NCBI GenBank assembly: GCA_024195585.1
Contig: SWBL01000067.1
Location: forward strand, 62,001 to 126,000
From: Aureobasidium sp. EXF-3400
Lineage: Eukaryota > Ascomycota > Dothideomycetes > Dothideales > Saccotheciaceae
Direction of reading: 5' to 3'
Length of the DNA stretch: 64,000 nucleotides
Position numbers and translations under genes: made by a program
Shown here: positions 42,711 to 51,998 of the stretch, in pieces
Layout: each line of letters opens with the position of its first letter
Position numbering within the stretch: the stretch's first letter is position 1
Notes under the pieces: generated by a model
What the model was told of the DNA's origin: nothing
The model's database searches: none
The model's input: the letters and a program-made list of their open reading frames with translations, nothing else

Positions 42711-43796
42711 ATGGCAGCGAAGTTTGTAGCGCGAGCAGTGTTTCCGCCAGTCGAGTCGCTCCCTAGATCGTACTTCTTGGGCCATCATGCTGCCGGTCTC
42801 TCCAAGATGAACACGCTGCTGTCGCAGATTGACCTGATTGTCGAGTGCCGTGACTACAGAGTACCACTAACCTCCCGTAACCCTTTGTTCGAACAGAGTC
42901 TAGCAGGTCGGGAGCGCATCATCATCTACACCAAGCGCGATTTGGGCAGCAACAACAAGCCCGTAGATAAACAGGTGAGTCTACCCATCGCCTTCTGCTC
43001 AGCCTCTTCTGACACAACGAAACAGAGAGAAGACATTATTCGTAGATGGCACAAGCCATCCGAAGTCCTGTTCTCCGATCACAAGGACAAGAAAGACGTT
43101 CGTAAGATCCTGGACTTCGCCCGCCGCTATTTCGAGAACAGCACCTCTTTGACTGGATCGCGCATCATGGTCGTCGGTATGCCCAACGTTGGCAAGTCAT
43201 CTCTGCTCAATGCACTACGGAAAGAAGGAGTCGGGAAGGGAAAAGCTGCACATACAGGCGCACAGCCAGGTGTAACACGCAAGATTTCAACAAGCGTCAA
43301 GATCATCGACAGCACTGAAGATGGCGAGGGCGTCTACCTACTGGATACTCCCGGTGTCTTCATACCATACGTCCCAGACGCTGAAGCCATGCTCAAGCTC
43401 GCGCTGTGCGGCAACGTCAAAGACACTATCATTCCTCCTGCCACTCTCGCCGACTACCTCCTCTACCGCGTCAACCTGATCGATCCTAAGCTCTACAAAG
43501 AATATTGTCCGCCCACAAACGACATCATCGTATTGCTCAATGCCATCGCAAACAAGACCGGTCGCTTACAGAAAGGTGGTGAGCCAGATACTGAAGCTAC
43601 CGCTCTCTGGATGATACAACGCTGGAGGAACGGTCTCTGGGGACGCTTCCTTCTCGACGAAGTCACCGAGGACGGCTTGCAAAAAAGAATCATGGAAGAA
43701 TCGAGCATGGGTGGCAGTTTGAACCAGGCACGACGAGCTGACAAGGAGGCTCGAAAGTTGCGCAATATCAAAAGGCATGCCGGCACCAGTGAGTAA
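42711..43796 (+). CDS. MTG1: Mitochondrial ribosome-assembly GTPase Mtg1
   Basis: Circularly permuted GTPase of the YlqF/RbgA/Mtg1 family, needed for late assembly of the mitochondrial large subunit. The frame is open for 361 codons, but 42975-43025 is an in-frame 51-nt intron (GTGAGT to AAACAG). Removal joins KPVDKQ to REDIIRRWHKPSEVLF and gives 344 aa; the extra 17 residues read as non-conserved. Motif order is permuted: G4 IIYTKRDLG, then G1 VVGMPNVGKSSLLNAL, G2 GAQPGVTRK and G3 LLDTPGVFIP. The N terminus MAAKFVARAVFPPVESL is basic and could act as a presequence. Family-typical TDIIVLLN-like and WRNGLWGRFLLDE segments follow. All GTP-binding motifs are intact. Confidence 0.93.
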   Translation: MAAKFVARAVFPPVESLPRSYFLGHHAAGLSKMNTLLSQIDLIVECRDYRVPLTSRNPLFEQSLAGRERIIIYTKRDLGSNNKPVDKQVSLPIAFCSASSDTTKQREDIIRRWHKPSEVLFSDHKDKKDVRKILDFARRYFENSTSLTGSRIMVVGMPNVGKSSLLNALRKEGVGKGKAAHTGAQPGVTRKISTSVKIIDSTEDGEGVYLLDTPGVFIPYVPDAEAMLKLALCGNVKDTIIPPATLADYLLYRVNLIDPKLYKEYCPPTNDIIVLLNAIANKTGRLQKGGEPDTEATALWMIQRWRNGLWGRFLLDEVTEDGLQKRIMEESSMGGSLNQARRADKEARKLRNIKRHAGTSE

Positions 43797-44579
43797 TGAG
43801 CTGTGTTTTCGACCACAGAATATCGTTATACTCCAACGCGAGCTCGCGGTTGGACAACAATTCTCAGCAGGCATTGGTCATCTGTACTGGACCCTCGCGT
43901 TCTTCGCAAAGAACGTCCATGGAAGGCAGAAAGCAGCTTCACGTTATTTATTCTAAAGGCAAGCGCAAACCCCCAAATCGGGAAGGTACTCGCGAATACG
44001 AAGCTTCTCGGAAATCTGCAATCTGAGTTTCCATGCATTTGCAGATCCGAAAGGCTTCAACACGCTGGAAACGCATGCCACGAGCTCCGGAAAAATGCTC
44101 AAGCGATACTCGCGACGGGTAAGAAGAATCGCGATGTTGAGCTTGAGAGGTGTACAGTTCCGCAGCCTTGGAACGCCATGTTGAAGCCAATTCTCTGCGA
44201 TCCTGCGAGAATTGTCTTCCTCGGTGATAGATTCACATGCACAGGGACTTACTATAATTGCGCCAAATCAAAAGTCCTTACAAGCCATACTTGCAGTCGA
44301 GACACTCGAATGATCAAGCTTTGTCTCATAACGATCTCGTCGGCCATTCTAACCAAACTCAGACTCTGCTGCGAAGCCGCTTCCAGCCAGCCGGAAACGC
44401 CTGAGGGGTCGGTCTTCGGAAGCTGCACTTCAGGCAGTGATCTGCTTCCGAAGCATGCCATCATCTCTTTTTTAAACCAACACTCTCCGCACAACATCCT
44501 TCAAACCCATCCATTGACCAATTGTTCATCAATCCCATAGACTGGAAGTTTTTGCGAGCCGGATACTGGACTTGGAAAC
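43797..44579. other. Intergenic stretch between MTG1 and the cyclase gene
   Basis: About 0.8 kb. A 245-codon open frame spans 43803-44540 but has many Cys and Arg, no domain and no conserved pattern, so I regard it as chance. The last 80 bases are a plausible leader. Confidence 0.45.
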
Positions 44580-45704
44580 ATGGATTTTCTGGTCGGAACA
44601 TTCTACACGCCTAAATTATTCACTCTGCGCTTCACACCGAACAAGGACATTTCGAAATGTAAACTGGAAATAGCGCAGACTTCCGAAGCCATTGGCGGAC
44701 ACTCCTGGCTCTCTCTATCTTCAGACAAAAAGCACCTCTACACCACTGTCTGGGCATCTCCTCCTGCTGTTGCCGCCTACCGCATCGAAGACAACCATAC
44801 CCTTACACCTCTAAATTCAAAACCCATACGCGCAATGAGTGGCTATGTCTGCAGCTCAAACACAGCACTCTACTCAGCAGGCGGACCTACCGGCGAAGTC
44901 TTCTCCATCCTCTCTGACGGCAGCCTCGGCCCCCTGATCCAAAACCTAGAATTCAGAAATCAAGGCAACGAAAACGACGGAGCTAGAACTGGTGTCGCGC
45001 ACGGAGATTTCGGAGGTTTGAGACATGGCGCTCATTCGGTAGATCTCTCGCCAGATGGAAAAGCACTTTACGTTGCTGATATAGGACACAACTGTATCTG
45101 GAGTTATGCCATCTCTGGCAACAAAGGAGAGCTAGAACAAAAGCAGAAATGGATCGCGAGTAGGGGAAATGACGGACCTAGACATGCCTGGCCAAACCCG
45201 AATGGAAAGATCCTTTACTCGGTTCAAGAACACAGTTGTTATGTCGATACACTGTCGATCTCGGAAACGGGAACTCTGGATTTGATCTCCGGCAAGAGAA
45301 TCATCCCTGAAGACAAGGATGAAAAGAAATATTGGGCCGACGAAGTACGGTTGAGCAGACCCACCTCTGGACACCCGAGATATCTCTATGCCTCAACACG
45401 AGGACTGGAAAAGGAAACGAAAGGCTACGTCGCAGTATTTGAGTTGGATGAAGGTGGTTTGGTGCAGGGAGAGGCTATCGATATCTTTGAGACCGCGACA
45501 AGTGGCGGTATCGCTAATGCCATCGAGCCTGCGCCCATGGTTCAAGGACAAGGAGAAGTGGAGTACTTGGCTATGACGGATAGTCAGGAGGGCTATGTAT
45601 TCATGTTGGCCTTTGATGGCAAGAAGATCAAGGAGATTGCGAGGACGCAACTAGTGGGAGAAGACGGAAAAACTCTAGCTGCTGCTACAGCAGTGTGGTT
45701 ATGA
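44580..45704 (+). CDS. Carboxy-cis,cis-muconate cyclase-like propeller enzyme
   Basis: Seven-bladed propeller resembling fungal 3-carboxy-cis,cis-muconate lactonizing enzyme of the protocatechuate branch of aromatic degradation. Single exon, 374 aa, the usual length. The protein starts MDFLVGTFYTPKLFTL with no signal peptide, so it is likely cytosolic, unlike the secreted paralogue at 37425-38686. Conserved parts: GGHSWLSLSSDKKHLYTTVW, HGDFGGLRHGAHSVDLSPDG and KALYVADIGHNCIWSYAI, followed by GNDGPRHAWPNPNGKILYSV with the His residues typical of the family active face. It ends with AMTDSQEGYVFMLAFDG. No other aromatic-degradation gene is adjacent, so the pathway role rests on family resemblance. 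Confidence 0.85.
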   Translation: MDFLVGTFYTPKLFTLRFTPNKDISKCKLEIAQTSEAIGGHSWLSLSSDKKHLYTTVWASPPAVAAYRIEDNHTLTPLNSKPIRAMSGYVCSSNTALYSAGGPTGEVFSILSDGSLGPLIQNLEFRNQGNENDGARTGVAHGDFGGLRHGAHSVDLSPDGKALYVADIGHNCIWSYAISGNKGELEQKQKWIASRGNDGPRHAWPNPNGKILYSVQEHSCYVDTLSISETGTLDLISGKRIIPEDKDEKKYWADEVRLSRPTSGHPRYLYASTRGLEKETKGYVAVFELDEGGLVQGEAIDIFETATSGGIANAIEPAPMVQGQGEVEYLAMTDSQEGYVFMLAFDGKKIKEIARTQLVGEDGKTLAAATAVWL

Positions 45705-46006
45705 TCGGCCAATGATGAAAGATCAAAGCAACAGAACACGAATCGCAATGGAAGTCGTATAACAATTGTATTCATTAGGTGCAGCTACTGCATCATCTAT
45801 CGGAACGCAATTCCAAGCAAGAAAGCGTACATAATGCCCGGCCGTATTCATGTGCGTATCTCGTATAAAAGCCCCTCAGACTCCGGTCACAATGCCTCAA
45901 CCCTATCATTAAACATGAGCCATGATATTTGCACTCTCTTCCTCAACTCCAGCTAGCCATGTTTCTGCTTTGAGTGCAGCGTCGATCGATGACAGATATT
46001 GCAACC
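45705..46006. other. Short convergent 3' flank
   Basis: Between the cyclase stop and the duplicated 3' end of the next gene. Nothing recognised. Confidence 0.4.
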
Positions 46007-46174
46007 CTTCCTATGGCTTGTAAGTGTCGACAGCTCCACTGAAGTGGTCCACGCAAGCCTCTAAGCGGTCCAGCTTGCTGCAAAGGGATCCTTCCTATGG
46101 CCTGTAGGTGTCAACAGCTCCGCTCAAGTGGTCCACGCGAGCCTCCATGCCGTCCAGCTTGCTACGAAGAATTC
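46007..46174. repeat. 84-bp tandem duplication across a stop codon
   Basis: Two adjacent 84-bp units, 46007-46090 and 46091-46174, both starting CTTCCTATGGCYTGTARGTG and sharing CAGCTCC and AAGTGGTCCACGC. By my alignment they differ at about 14 positions, mostly transitions. The inner unit holds the last codons and stop of the zinc-cluster gene (minus strand). The outer unit lies beyond the stop and still reads as a related C terminus (GAVDTYKP then stop, against GAVDTYRP then stop). Confidence 0.85.
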
Positions 46175-47364
46175 TCACTTCACGTTGAAGCTTCTCGACC
46201 AGATTCAACAAGTTGTTCATCTCGCGAGCAGAGACTTCATAACGGTCTGGGTTTTGATATCTGTCTTGATATTTGTCCTCGGCTCGAGAAATGTCATTAT
46301 GTGAGTCGTAGTACTGGCGAGCATCGGCTTCGTGTCGGGTAGATCGTGCACTGTCACCATTGGCACCGCTTCGCTCCCTCTCTGTCACCGATCCCGGCAC
46401 GTGGATTGGAGAATAGTGGCGTCCATTGACGGAAGCAGGTGCATCGAAAGCAGGTCTAGACGGGGTAGCATTCAGGCCCCTGGCCCCTTCTGGATAGCCA
46501 CCACTGTAACTCGATAAGCGTGGTCGCTTGGCTGCAATCTCAACCGGTGGACTGCGAGACTCGTCATCGTCCATATCGTCACGTTTGCGAGCGCTTCCAA
46601 TTTTGAGAAGCGGGAAACCAGTTCGCTGTTGCTATGAAGATGTCAGTTTGTCGTTCATATCTCTTGACAAAACCAAGAAACATACGTGAGACTCTCTGGC
46701 TTCTCTAGCATGTGAGCACCCGCTTTGTGTGTATGAACATCGAACACATCCAGTCTTGTCATGGCTGTTTGGCCGAGTCATACAGGCCCTATTCTGTCTC
46801 TCGCACGTGTCACATCTGGGATTACGTTCTGTGCCATATCGCATGCCCTTAGAAGCTCTGGCATGACGAGGGTTGTCCTGATCCAGAAGATTCCACCAGT
46901 AGTCGTGTCTTTCGATGTCAAAATCACCATCATAACGAGGAGGTTCCGGTTCAGCATCACCACCAACTAATAGCTCATCGATATCGGATTGTGCATCAGT
47001 ATCGGCCGAAGCGGGGTGACTTCCGTTAGAATGCTCCGTGTCAACCTTGGTTCCAGTGGTTTGATTTTCTGGCTCCGGAAGAGGCTTTGCTTCCTTTGCA
47101 TTGGCCACCGACCAAGTTGGCACTTGAGGCCGAGTCTCGCTGTTCAATTCGGCTCCTGTGTGCATTTCACGTGCACTGATCCGGGGGTCCGCCAGGGTAG
47201 TTTGTTTGGGCTGTGATGAACCGTTTGATTGATTTTGATGTGCGGCTGCAAGTATATAAGCTTTAGATCCCAATGCGACAAGTGGTAGCCGCCAGCGTAC
47301 CGGCCAAAAGTTGGTGATCAAACCTACGATTATCTTCCACCTGCGGGTTTGAGTATGCTTCCAT
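46095..47364 (-). CDS. Protein with internal Zn2Cys6-like cluster and C-terminal coiled coil
   Basis: A 377-aa protein, family not recognised. Three exons: 47328-47364, 46686-47245 and 46095-46631 (introns 82 and 54 nt). Exon 1 (MEAYSNPQVEDN) was chosen because its GTAGGT donor and the TTGCAG acceptor restore the frame; otherwise the first ATG is at 47165. Residues 157-189 form C-x2-C-x6-C-x11-C-x2-C-x6-C (CDTC, NRAC, GCVRC, SGC). This is the spacing of a fungal zinc cluster except for a long 11-residue loop, and it lies mid-protein rather than near the N terminus. An acidic stretch with DYWWNLLDQDNPRH precedes it. Exon 3 is basic (GSARKRDD), then Arg/Tyr-rich, and ends in a heptad helix (MNNLLNLVEKLQREVRILRS). 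It may be a small DNA- or chromatin-binding protein; that is inference. Its 3' end is duplicated in tandem. Confidence 0.75.
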
Positions 47365-48340
47365 CTATCAATGGAAATATGAGTGTTAATGATTAAGTTG
47401 AAGGGATAGTTTAAGGCGGCAGATGAGATGAGAGGAGGCGAACAAAGGGAAAGCGACGGCGGGGTCGGCCTTTTTGGTTGCAAAGGCAGGCACGGCCCGG
47501 GAGTGGCTTCTTCTCTGGCGCGGGTGGGAGCGTCGCCAGTCAGCGTCGCCAGTGCCGAGCGCTCCGACGAGGCATCGACCTGTCCTACGGCCTTGCTGGA
47601 CGCGCCTTTTCCTTCGGATATTAATGATCACATCGCTAGCGATACTGCGATCTCACTCTTCACTTCCTACTCAATGCGTAGAGCTCGCCAAGGCGAAGAG
47701 ATGGTGTCGGTCTTCATGCGGTTCATGGCGCGTACGGGCGGTCTCAGCAACTTCCGGCCGTTAACTTAGCTGCATCAGCGGATGGATCCCCAAAGACGCG
47801 GCAGAGCACGCCCTTGGCGCCACGATGGAGCAGGGCAAAACCAGGCCAAACATAACATCCGGATGCCCCTCGCACATGCTACCAAGTTCCGGTTATCTTG
47901 TTGCGTTGTCGCAGCATCATCCCTTGCCCCTCGCTTCGCTGTTGAGCGGTCAATCTGCGCGGATTCTGACTGTCGGCGTCCGTCTCCGCTCTCGGCCCCA
48001 GCACATAACCCAACATGCACGACGGCATTCAGGAATTTCAACGTGCTACATGACAAAACACACGGCCACGTAAGTATGAATCGCGCTACCGACAGCGCGG
48101 AAATTACAATTCGAGATGACTGCGACTTTTTACTATGACAAGGCTGCAATGCTTTCAACTGCTCTTTAAGCAGGATCCCAAGATTCTCTGCGCGAAGCTT
48201 CGCTGTGGCCGGGCGTCGCCGGTACGTGTCGTCAAGTATCGCACCGGCATTCTCCTGGTACTGCACGCTTCGCGGCGCGTCGGGCTTTTGCGCTCCGCAA
48301 GACCTATTGATCTTTGTCGTACTGCGACATCCACGACCTT
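47365..48340. other. Intergenic stretch, partly GC-rich
   Basis: About 1 kb with no supported gene. The part at 47440-47600 is GC-rich (GCGTCGCCAGTCAGCGTCGCCAG gives a direct GCGTCGCCAG pair at 47530). Open frames are short and without domains. Confidence 0.4.
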
Positions 48341-48706
48341 TCAGCGCGGTGCCCTCAGCCCTATCGTCCTCTCCAGACTCGAGTACTCAAACGGTCTGAA
48401 CTGGCTGTGAGTAAACTGTCTGTTTGTATCTCCTGAAGCGGTTCTACTTCCTTGACAGTTGCTCTCGCTACCCTGCTGGTTGATCTTTGGCCTCGATGCG
48501 CCTTCGCACGTGTCGTGATCGTTGGGGTCGAGAGTGACTTCTTGCATCTCGATGCCATCTTCAGAATCTGGGGTATGTTTACCGTTCACCGTCTTGTAGT
48601 TGAACATGCTTGCGATACTGGTCGATACGAGTCTGAACACCCACCAGTCCGACGAAGTTGCCTTTTCATCAACGAGAGGTGGTTGCCATCTTCTGGGAAT
48701 GGTCAT
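48341..48706 (-). CDS. Possible small hypothetical protein
   Basis: A 121-aa frame beginning MTIPRRWQPPLVDEKATSS, polar throughout, with an acidic centre (DSEDGIEMQEVTLDPND) and no recognised domain, signal peptide or membrane segment. It starts 62 bases downstream of the RTA1-type gene on the same strand, where fungal 3' UTRs normally lie, so it could also be non-coding. Codon use looks reasonable for this genome but nothing else supports it. Confidence 0.35.
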   Translation of the reverse strand: MTIPRRWQPPLVDEKATSSDWWVFRLVSTSIASMFNYKTVNGKHTPDSEDGIEMQEVTLDPNDHDTCEGASRPKINQQGSESNCQGSRTASGDTNRQFTHSQFRPFEYSSLERTIGLRAPR

Positions 48707-48768
48707 GTTGAGTAAATTCTTCTACAAAGCTGCAGCGCACAAAATGCAAAACTGATACTCTGTCGGTC

Positions 48769-49662
48769 TCAGGTCTCGGCATCGGAGTTCAGTCTATCAG
48801 GCACTCCCTTCTCAATGTCGATCGGATTCACGCCCCCTTCTACAATTTGTTTCATCTCAACTCGGCGCAAGAGCACACTAGGATTCAAGACTGCCAGAAC
48901 TCCCATAGCAACAAGCATTGGTGCCGCATCCAAGCCAATGACATAGCCTTGGTGTGTTATGAGTGGCCCAGTCCAACCTTGACACAATTCGATGGATCTA
49001 TAGAAGCCTCGCAAGTTCATCATAGTGGTGCTGATGACAATGGCAGTGCATGCCAATAAGAATGGTCGACTAGCCTTGATCTGCGGAGCTCCACGAGGGA
49101 AGACGATACACAGAAAACCAGCGAACACCATGCCGGAGACCAGTTGGGCGATGATTCCAATGACCATAATAGTCGTTCCAGTGGAGGTACTGGTGCCTTG
49201 GTCGAATGCAGCACCGGCCAAGCCGCCACCGATAGCCTGCAGACTGAGACATACACAGTCAACGCCGAAGATGACGAGCAAATATAGCTTTGGCGGCACT
49301 GGCGACACTTCTTGACCGAGGATCTTTATGATCATCCACAGCGCAATGTAGACACCACTTTGTGTATATGCAGGTCCCATGATAAGCGTCGCGATTTGCA
49401 TAGTGTTGATTTCGCCCGAGTACGAACAAGAGTGGGCGACAGTTCGACCGATCCAACCGATGACTTCGAGAATGGTACCACAGCTGAAGAAGATACCCAT
49501 CCACCAGCAGCGGGTGCGGAAGGTCTGAATGACGTTTGCGCAGGTATAGAGGCCGAAGCAGATGCTGAAGAAGATCCCTGCGGCGAGAGATGGTTGATAC
49601 CCATAACTTGACGGGTATGTGCCGTAAGGAGCACAAGGCGGGATATATGGTGGAGGAGCCAT
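48769..49662 (-). CDS. RTA1-like seven-transmembrane protein
   Basis: Member of the fungal RTA1/RSB1 family of seven-helix membrane proteins linked to lipid translocation and resistance to membrane-active drugs. Single exon, 297 aa, usual length. The start MAPPPYIPPCAPYGTYPSSY gives the family's short Pro/Tyr-rich outer N terminus. Hydrophobic segments include LAAGIFFSICFGLYTCAN, MGIFFSCGTILEVIGWIG, IATLIMGPAYTQSGVYIALW, YLLVIFGVDCVCLSLQAIGG, TTIMVIGIIAQLVSGMVFAG, FLLACTAIVISTTMMN and APMLVAMGVLAVLN. The family motifs EVIGWIGR and GPAYTQSGVYIALW are present, as are LQAIGGG and RGFYRSIELCQGW. An in-frame start 19 codons upstream is not ATG-optimal. The cytosolic tail is short and acidic. Confidence 0.9.
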   Translation of the reverse strand: MAPPPYIPPCAPYGTYPSSYGYQPSLAAGIFFSICFGLYTCANVIQTFRTRCWWMGIFFSCGTILEVIGWIGRTVAHSCSYSGEINTMQIATLIMGPAYTQSGVYIALWMIIKILGQEVSPVPPKLYLLVIFGVDCVCLSLQAIGGGLAGAAFDQGTSTSTGTTIMVIGIIAQLVSGMVFAGFLCIVFPRGAPQIKASRPFLLACTAIVISTTMMNLRGFYRSIELCQGWTGPLITHQGYVIGLDAAPMLVAMGVLAVLNPSVLLRRVEMKQIVEGGVNPIDIEKGVPDRLNSDAET

Positions 49663-50527
49663 TATGACTTGTATTGCCACGAGGTGGGTGGTCGAATGCG
49701 ATCTGATCAACAAACTCAATGAACAGCATCTACGAGTACAGCATCTTTATATGCATTCCCATGTCCCTTCGAGCAAGGTGTGCCTTCTTGTAGTCTGCGT
49801 CACCATATCGATTGTACACAACCCTTTTCGACCTCGCAGTGCGAGAAGGATGCCGTCGCAGTCGGGGCCCAAAGAGGTGTAGCGTACTGAGGCGTCAACT
49901 CAATTCGTCTATTAGCTATATAGCAAGATTTCGGCATCTACTGGACAAGTAGAAGTTGTGTATAAGATGCGATACCCAGATCGCGATCGTCAACACCTGT
50001 AGTCGCAAACAGGATCGCGCCTGCTAACGCTAAAAAGTCGTCATTCCTCAAGATCTCGGATGACCACCTTGGTGTGCTGCCAACAGCCTGCAGTCGTCCG
50101 TTCTCTACAAGCATCTTGAGCAGAACTTGGTCAAATACTCCATTATGAGCATTCATGTCGCCCAAGACGCGCAGCATAGAGTATTTCGGTGATGGAGTTG
50201 AGGTGGTTGGTGTTTGAGATGTGCGCGAGAGTCCAGGATCGCATGCCGTCACCCGCCGATCATTTCCGCTTTCAGCACGATTTTGCGAGCTCGAGAAGTT
50301 CCTCCGACTCTGTGCCCTTGGCCTTCTGCTTCTTCTGTTTGCTTCCTCGGAAATTTAACGTCCTCACAAAATCGCTCGCTGTCAGGATTGTACTTAAAGA
50401 TGGCACGTTGACGTTGATCAGGCCTCCAATTGATGCTTGTGAGAGTAACGTAGGCAGACTGTGTTCGTGGAAGATATAGGTTGTCATTACTTATTTGGGG
50501 TCATACAATCATAACGATGTGATACTC
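49663..50527. other. Intergenic stretch with a possible broken or unspliced hypothetical gene
   Basis: On the minus strand two neighbouring frames, 50272-50487 (MTTYIFHEHSLPTLLSQA) and 49938-50252 (ending YTQLLLVQ), are in different phases and look as if they were one small protein of about 175 aa split by an intron or frameshift. I could not find a convincing donor/acceptor pair restoring one frame. The rest (49663-49937) is the RTA1 promoter region. Confidence 0.35.
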
Positions 50528-51286
50528 TTAGGCCTTCATCATCTGGATGAACTTGTCTCCCATAGCATCAGCAGCCATAGGGTTTGCACCACTGACGACT
50601 TCGCGGTCGACAGTGATGTATCCGACTTTCTGAGCAAGACCCTCAACCATCTCAGCACCCTCTGCACGTAGCGCACTCTCAACCTTTGGGATCTCAGCAC
50701 CCAGCATCGTCTCCATCATAGACTCCTCCATGTCAGACCAGCTGGTAAGCTTGTAGCCAGCATACAAAAACTTGCCGCTTGAAGCCTTGGTGGATAGGAA
50801 AGCATAAGGTCCGTGGCAGATGACCGCAGTAGGCTTCTGCTTGCCGTGGAAATGCTCGAGAATACGACCCAAGTCCTTGTTGTCACCGAGATCTGTCAGA
50901 GGTGCATGGCCGCCAGGAATAAAAACACCACGGAAAGATTCAAGTTCTTCATTGCTGATGTCTCTGAACTTTCTGGGCGATGAGAAGCCGTTCTCCTTCT
51001 TCATGCGCTCGACTAGTTCGTTCTCACGGCGGCGCTCGTAGAAGTTTCCAGCGAAGGCGAGAAGAGATTCGCTGTTGGGGTCGGGGACTGGCTCTTTGCC
51101 TTCGGGTGTGGCGAAGGTGACTTCGTAACCTGCCTCGAGGAGCTTGGACAAAGGCTTTGCGAGTTCCATGAGGAAGAATCCAGAGGGTTGTGAAACGACC
51201 TTGCCTGCATCGGTGCCGGAAGTCTTCTTCATGTCGAAGTGGTCGGCATCCGAGAGGATGATAAGGACTTTTTGCGAAGATGCCAT
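50528..51286 (-). CDS. DJ-1/ThiJ/PfpI family protein, Hsp31-like
   Basis: DJ-1/PfpI-superfamily protein of the Hsp31 type, probably a glutathione-independent glyoxalase (glyoxalase III) or stress chaperone in the cytosol. Single exon, 252 aa. The start MASSQKVLIILSDADHF matches family beginnings; the frame is open 66 codons further upstream, but that part is not conserved. The nucleophile elbow TAVICHGPYAFL holds the Cys-His pair. Other family segments: GFFLMELAKPLSKLLEAGYE, VTFATPEGKEPVPDPNSE, FRGVFIPGGHAPLTDLGD and REVVSGANPMAADAMGDKF. The upstream acidic partner residue of the Hsp31 triad was not pinned down. Confidence 0.88.
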   Translation of the reverse strand: MASSQKVLIILSDADHFDMKKTSGTDAGKVVSQPSGFFLMELAKPLSKLLEAGYEVTFATPEGKEPVPDPNSESLLAFAGNFYERRRENELVERMKKENGFSSPRKFRDISNEELESFRGVFIPGGHAPLTDLGDNKDLGRILEHFHGKQKPTAVICHGPYAFLSTKASSGKFLYAGYKLTSWSDMEESMMETMLGAEIPKVESALRAEGAEMVEGLAQKVGYITVDREVVSGANPMAADAMGDKFIQMMKA

Positions 51287-51998
51287 GATTCTTGTTTTGT
51301 GACTGTTGTGTTGGTGAGAGAAGCAGGTATTGATAGATTCAAAATGAGAAGATAACGAGAGCAGAGAAAATATTGCAGAGATGGCATTTTGTACCATGGT
51401 GTTCCGCTGATATCCACGAAAGTCACTATGACGTCGGGCTGACTGTGAACGACTATATCCATTTTTCACTCGTATTCGAGTCATGATACTGATTGATTGA
51501 AAATGTTGGGTTATGATGCAAGTTCTATGCCATAAACAAGTGGATTTTCATTATTCTCTCCTCTTTGTTCTGTGTTTGGTGATTTGTGTTGGGTTTTGGG
51601 AGTGAACGTGGACGAGGGACCGTGTGACTGGGAGCGAGTCTCACCGCGTGGAAGACATCAGCACTAACACCCCTTTATACGCATCGTCTGAGCCTGAAAA
51701 GCCTATGTCTTGATCAGTAGGTCTTTAAGTGTTTCCTTGACAACTAAAAACGTCAATAGAACCATGTTCGGACTGTATATCGTTGCAGAAACAGGGGAAC
51801 AGGGTCGTATTGACAGCAACTATCTGATTCTGCCGAAGTTATTCCGTCAGACGCGTCTTCTCGATCGCGTATGTCGTCTAACTCTTCCTCTGCGTATTCC
51901 TCCGGACTAGGAACACCGTCACTCGACAAAGTAGGAGACCGACAAGTGAATGTTTCGCTATCGATGTACTGGTACAACTTCTTTCTCTTGCTTCGAAT
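51287..51998. other. Intergenic stretch
   Basis: Leader and promoter of the DJ-1-type gene and 3' flank of the Pth11-like gene. No feature recognised. Confidence 0.4.

Noticed and set aside
43803..44540. 245-codon open frame on the plus strand downstream of MTG1
   Set aside because: High Cys/Arg content, no domain, no plausible homology and position in a 3' flank; the length alone is not enough.
47428..47769. 113-codon plus-strand frame in GC-rich DNA
   Set aside because: Composition follows GC richness; no domain and no start context of note.
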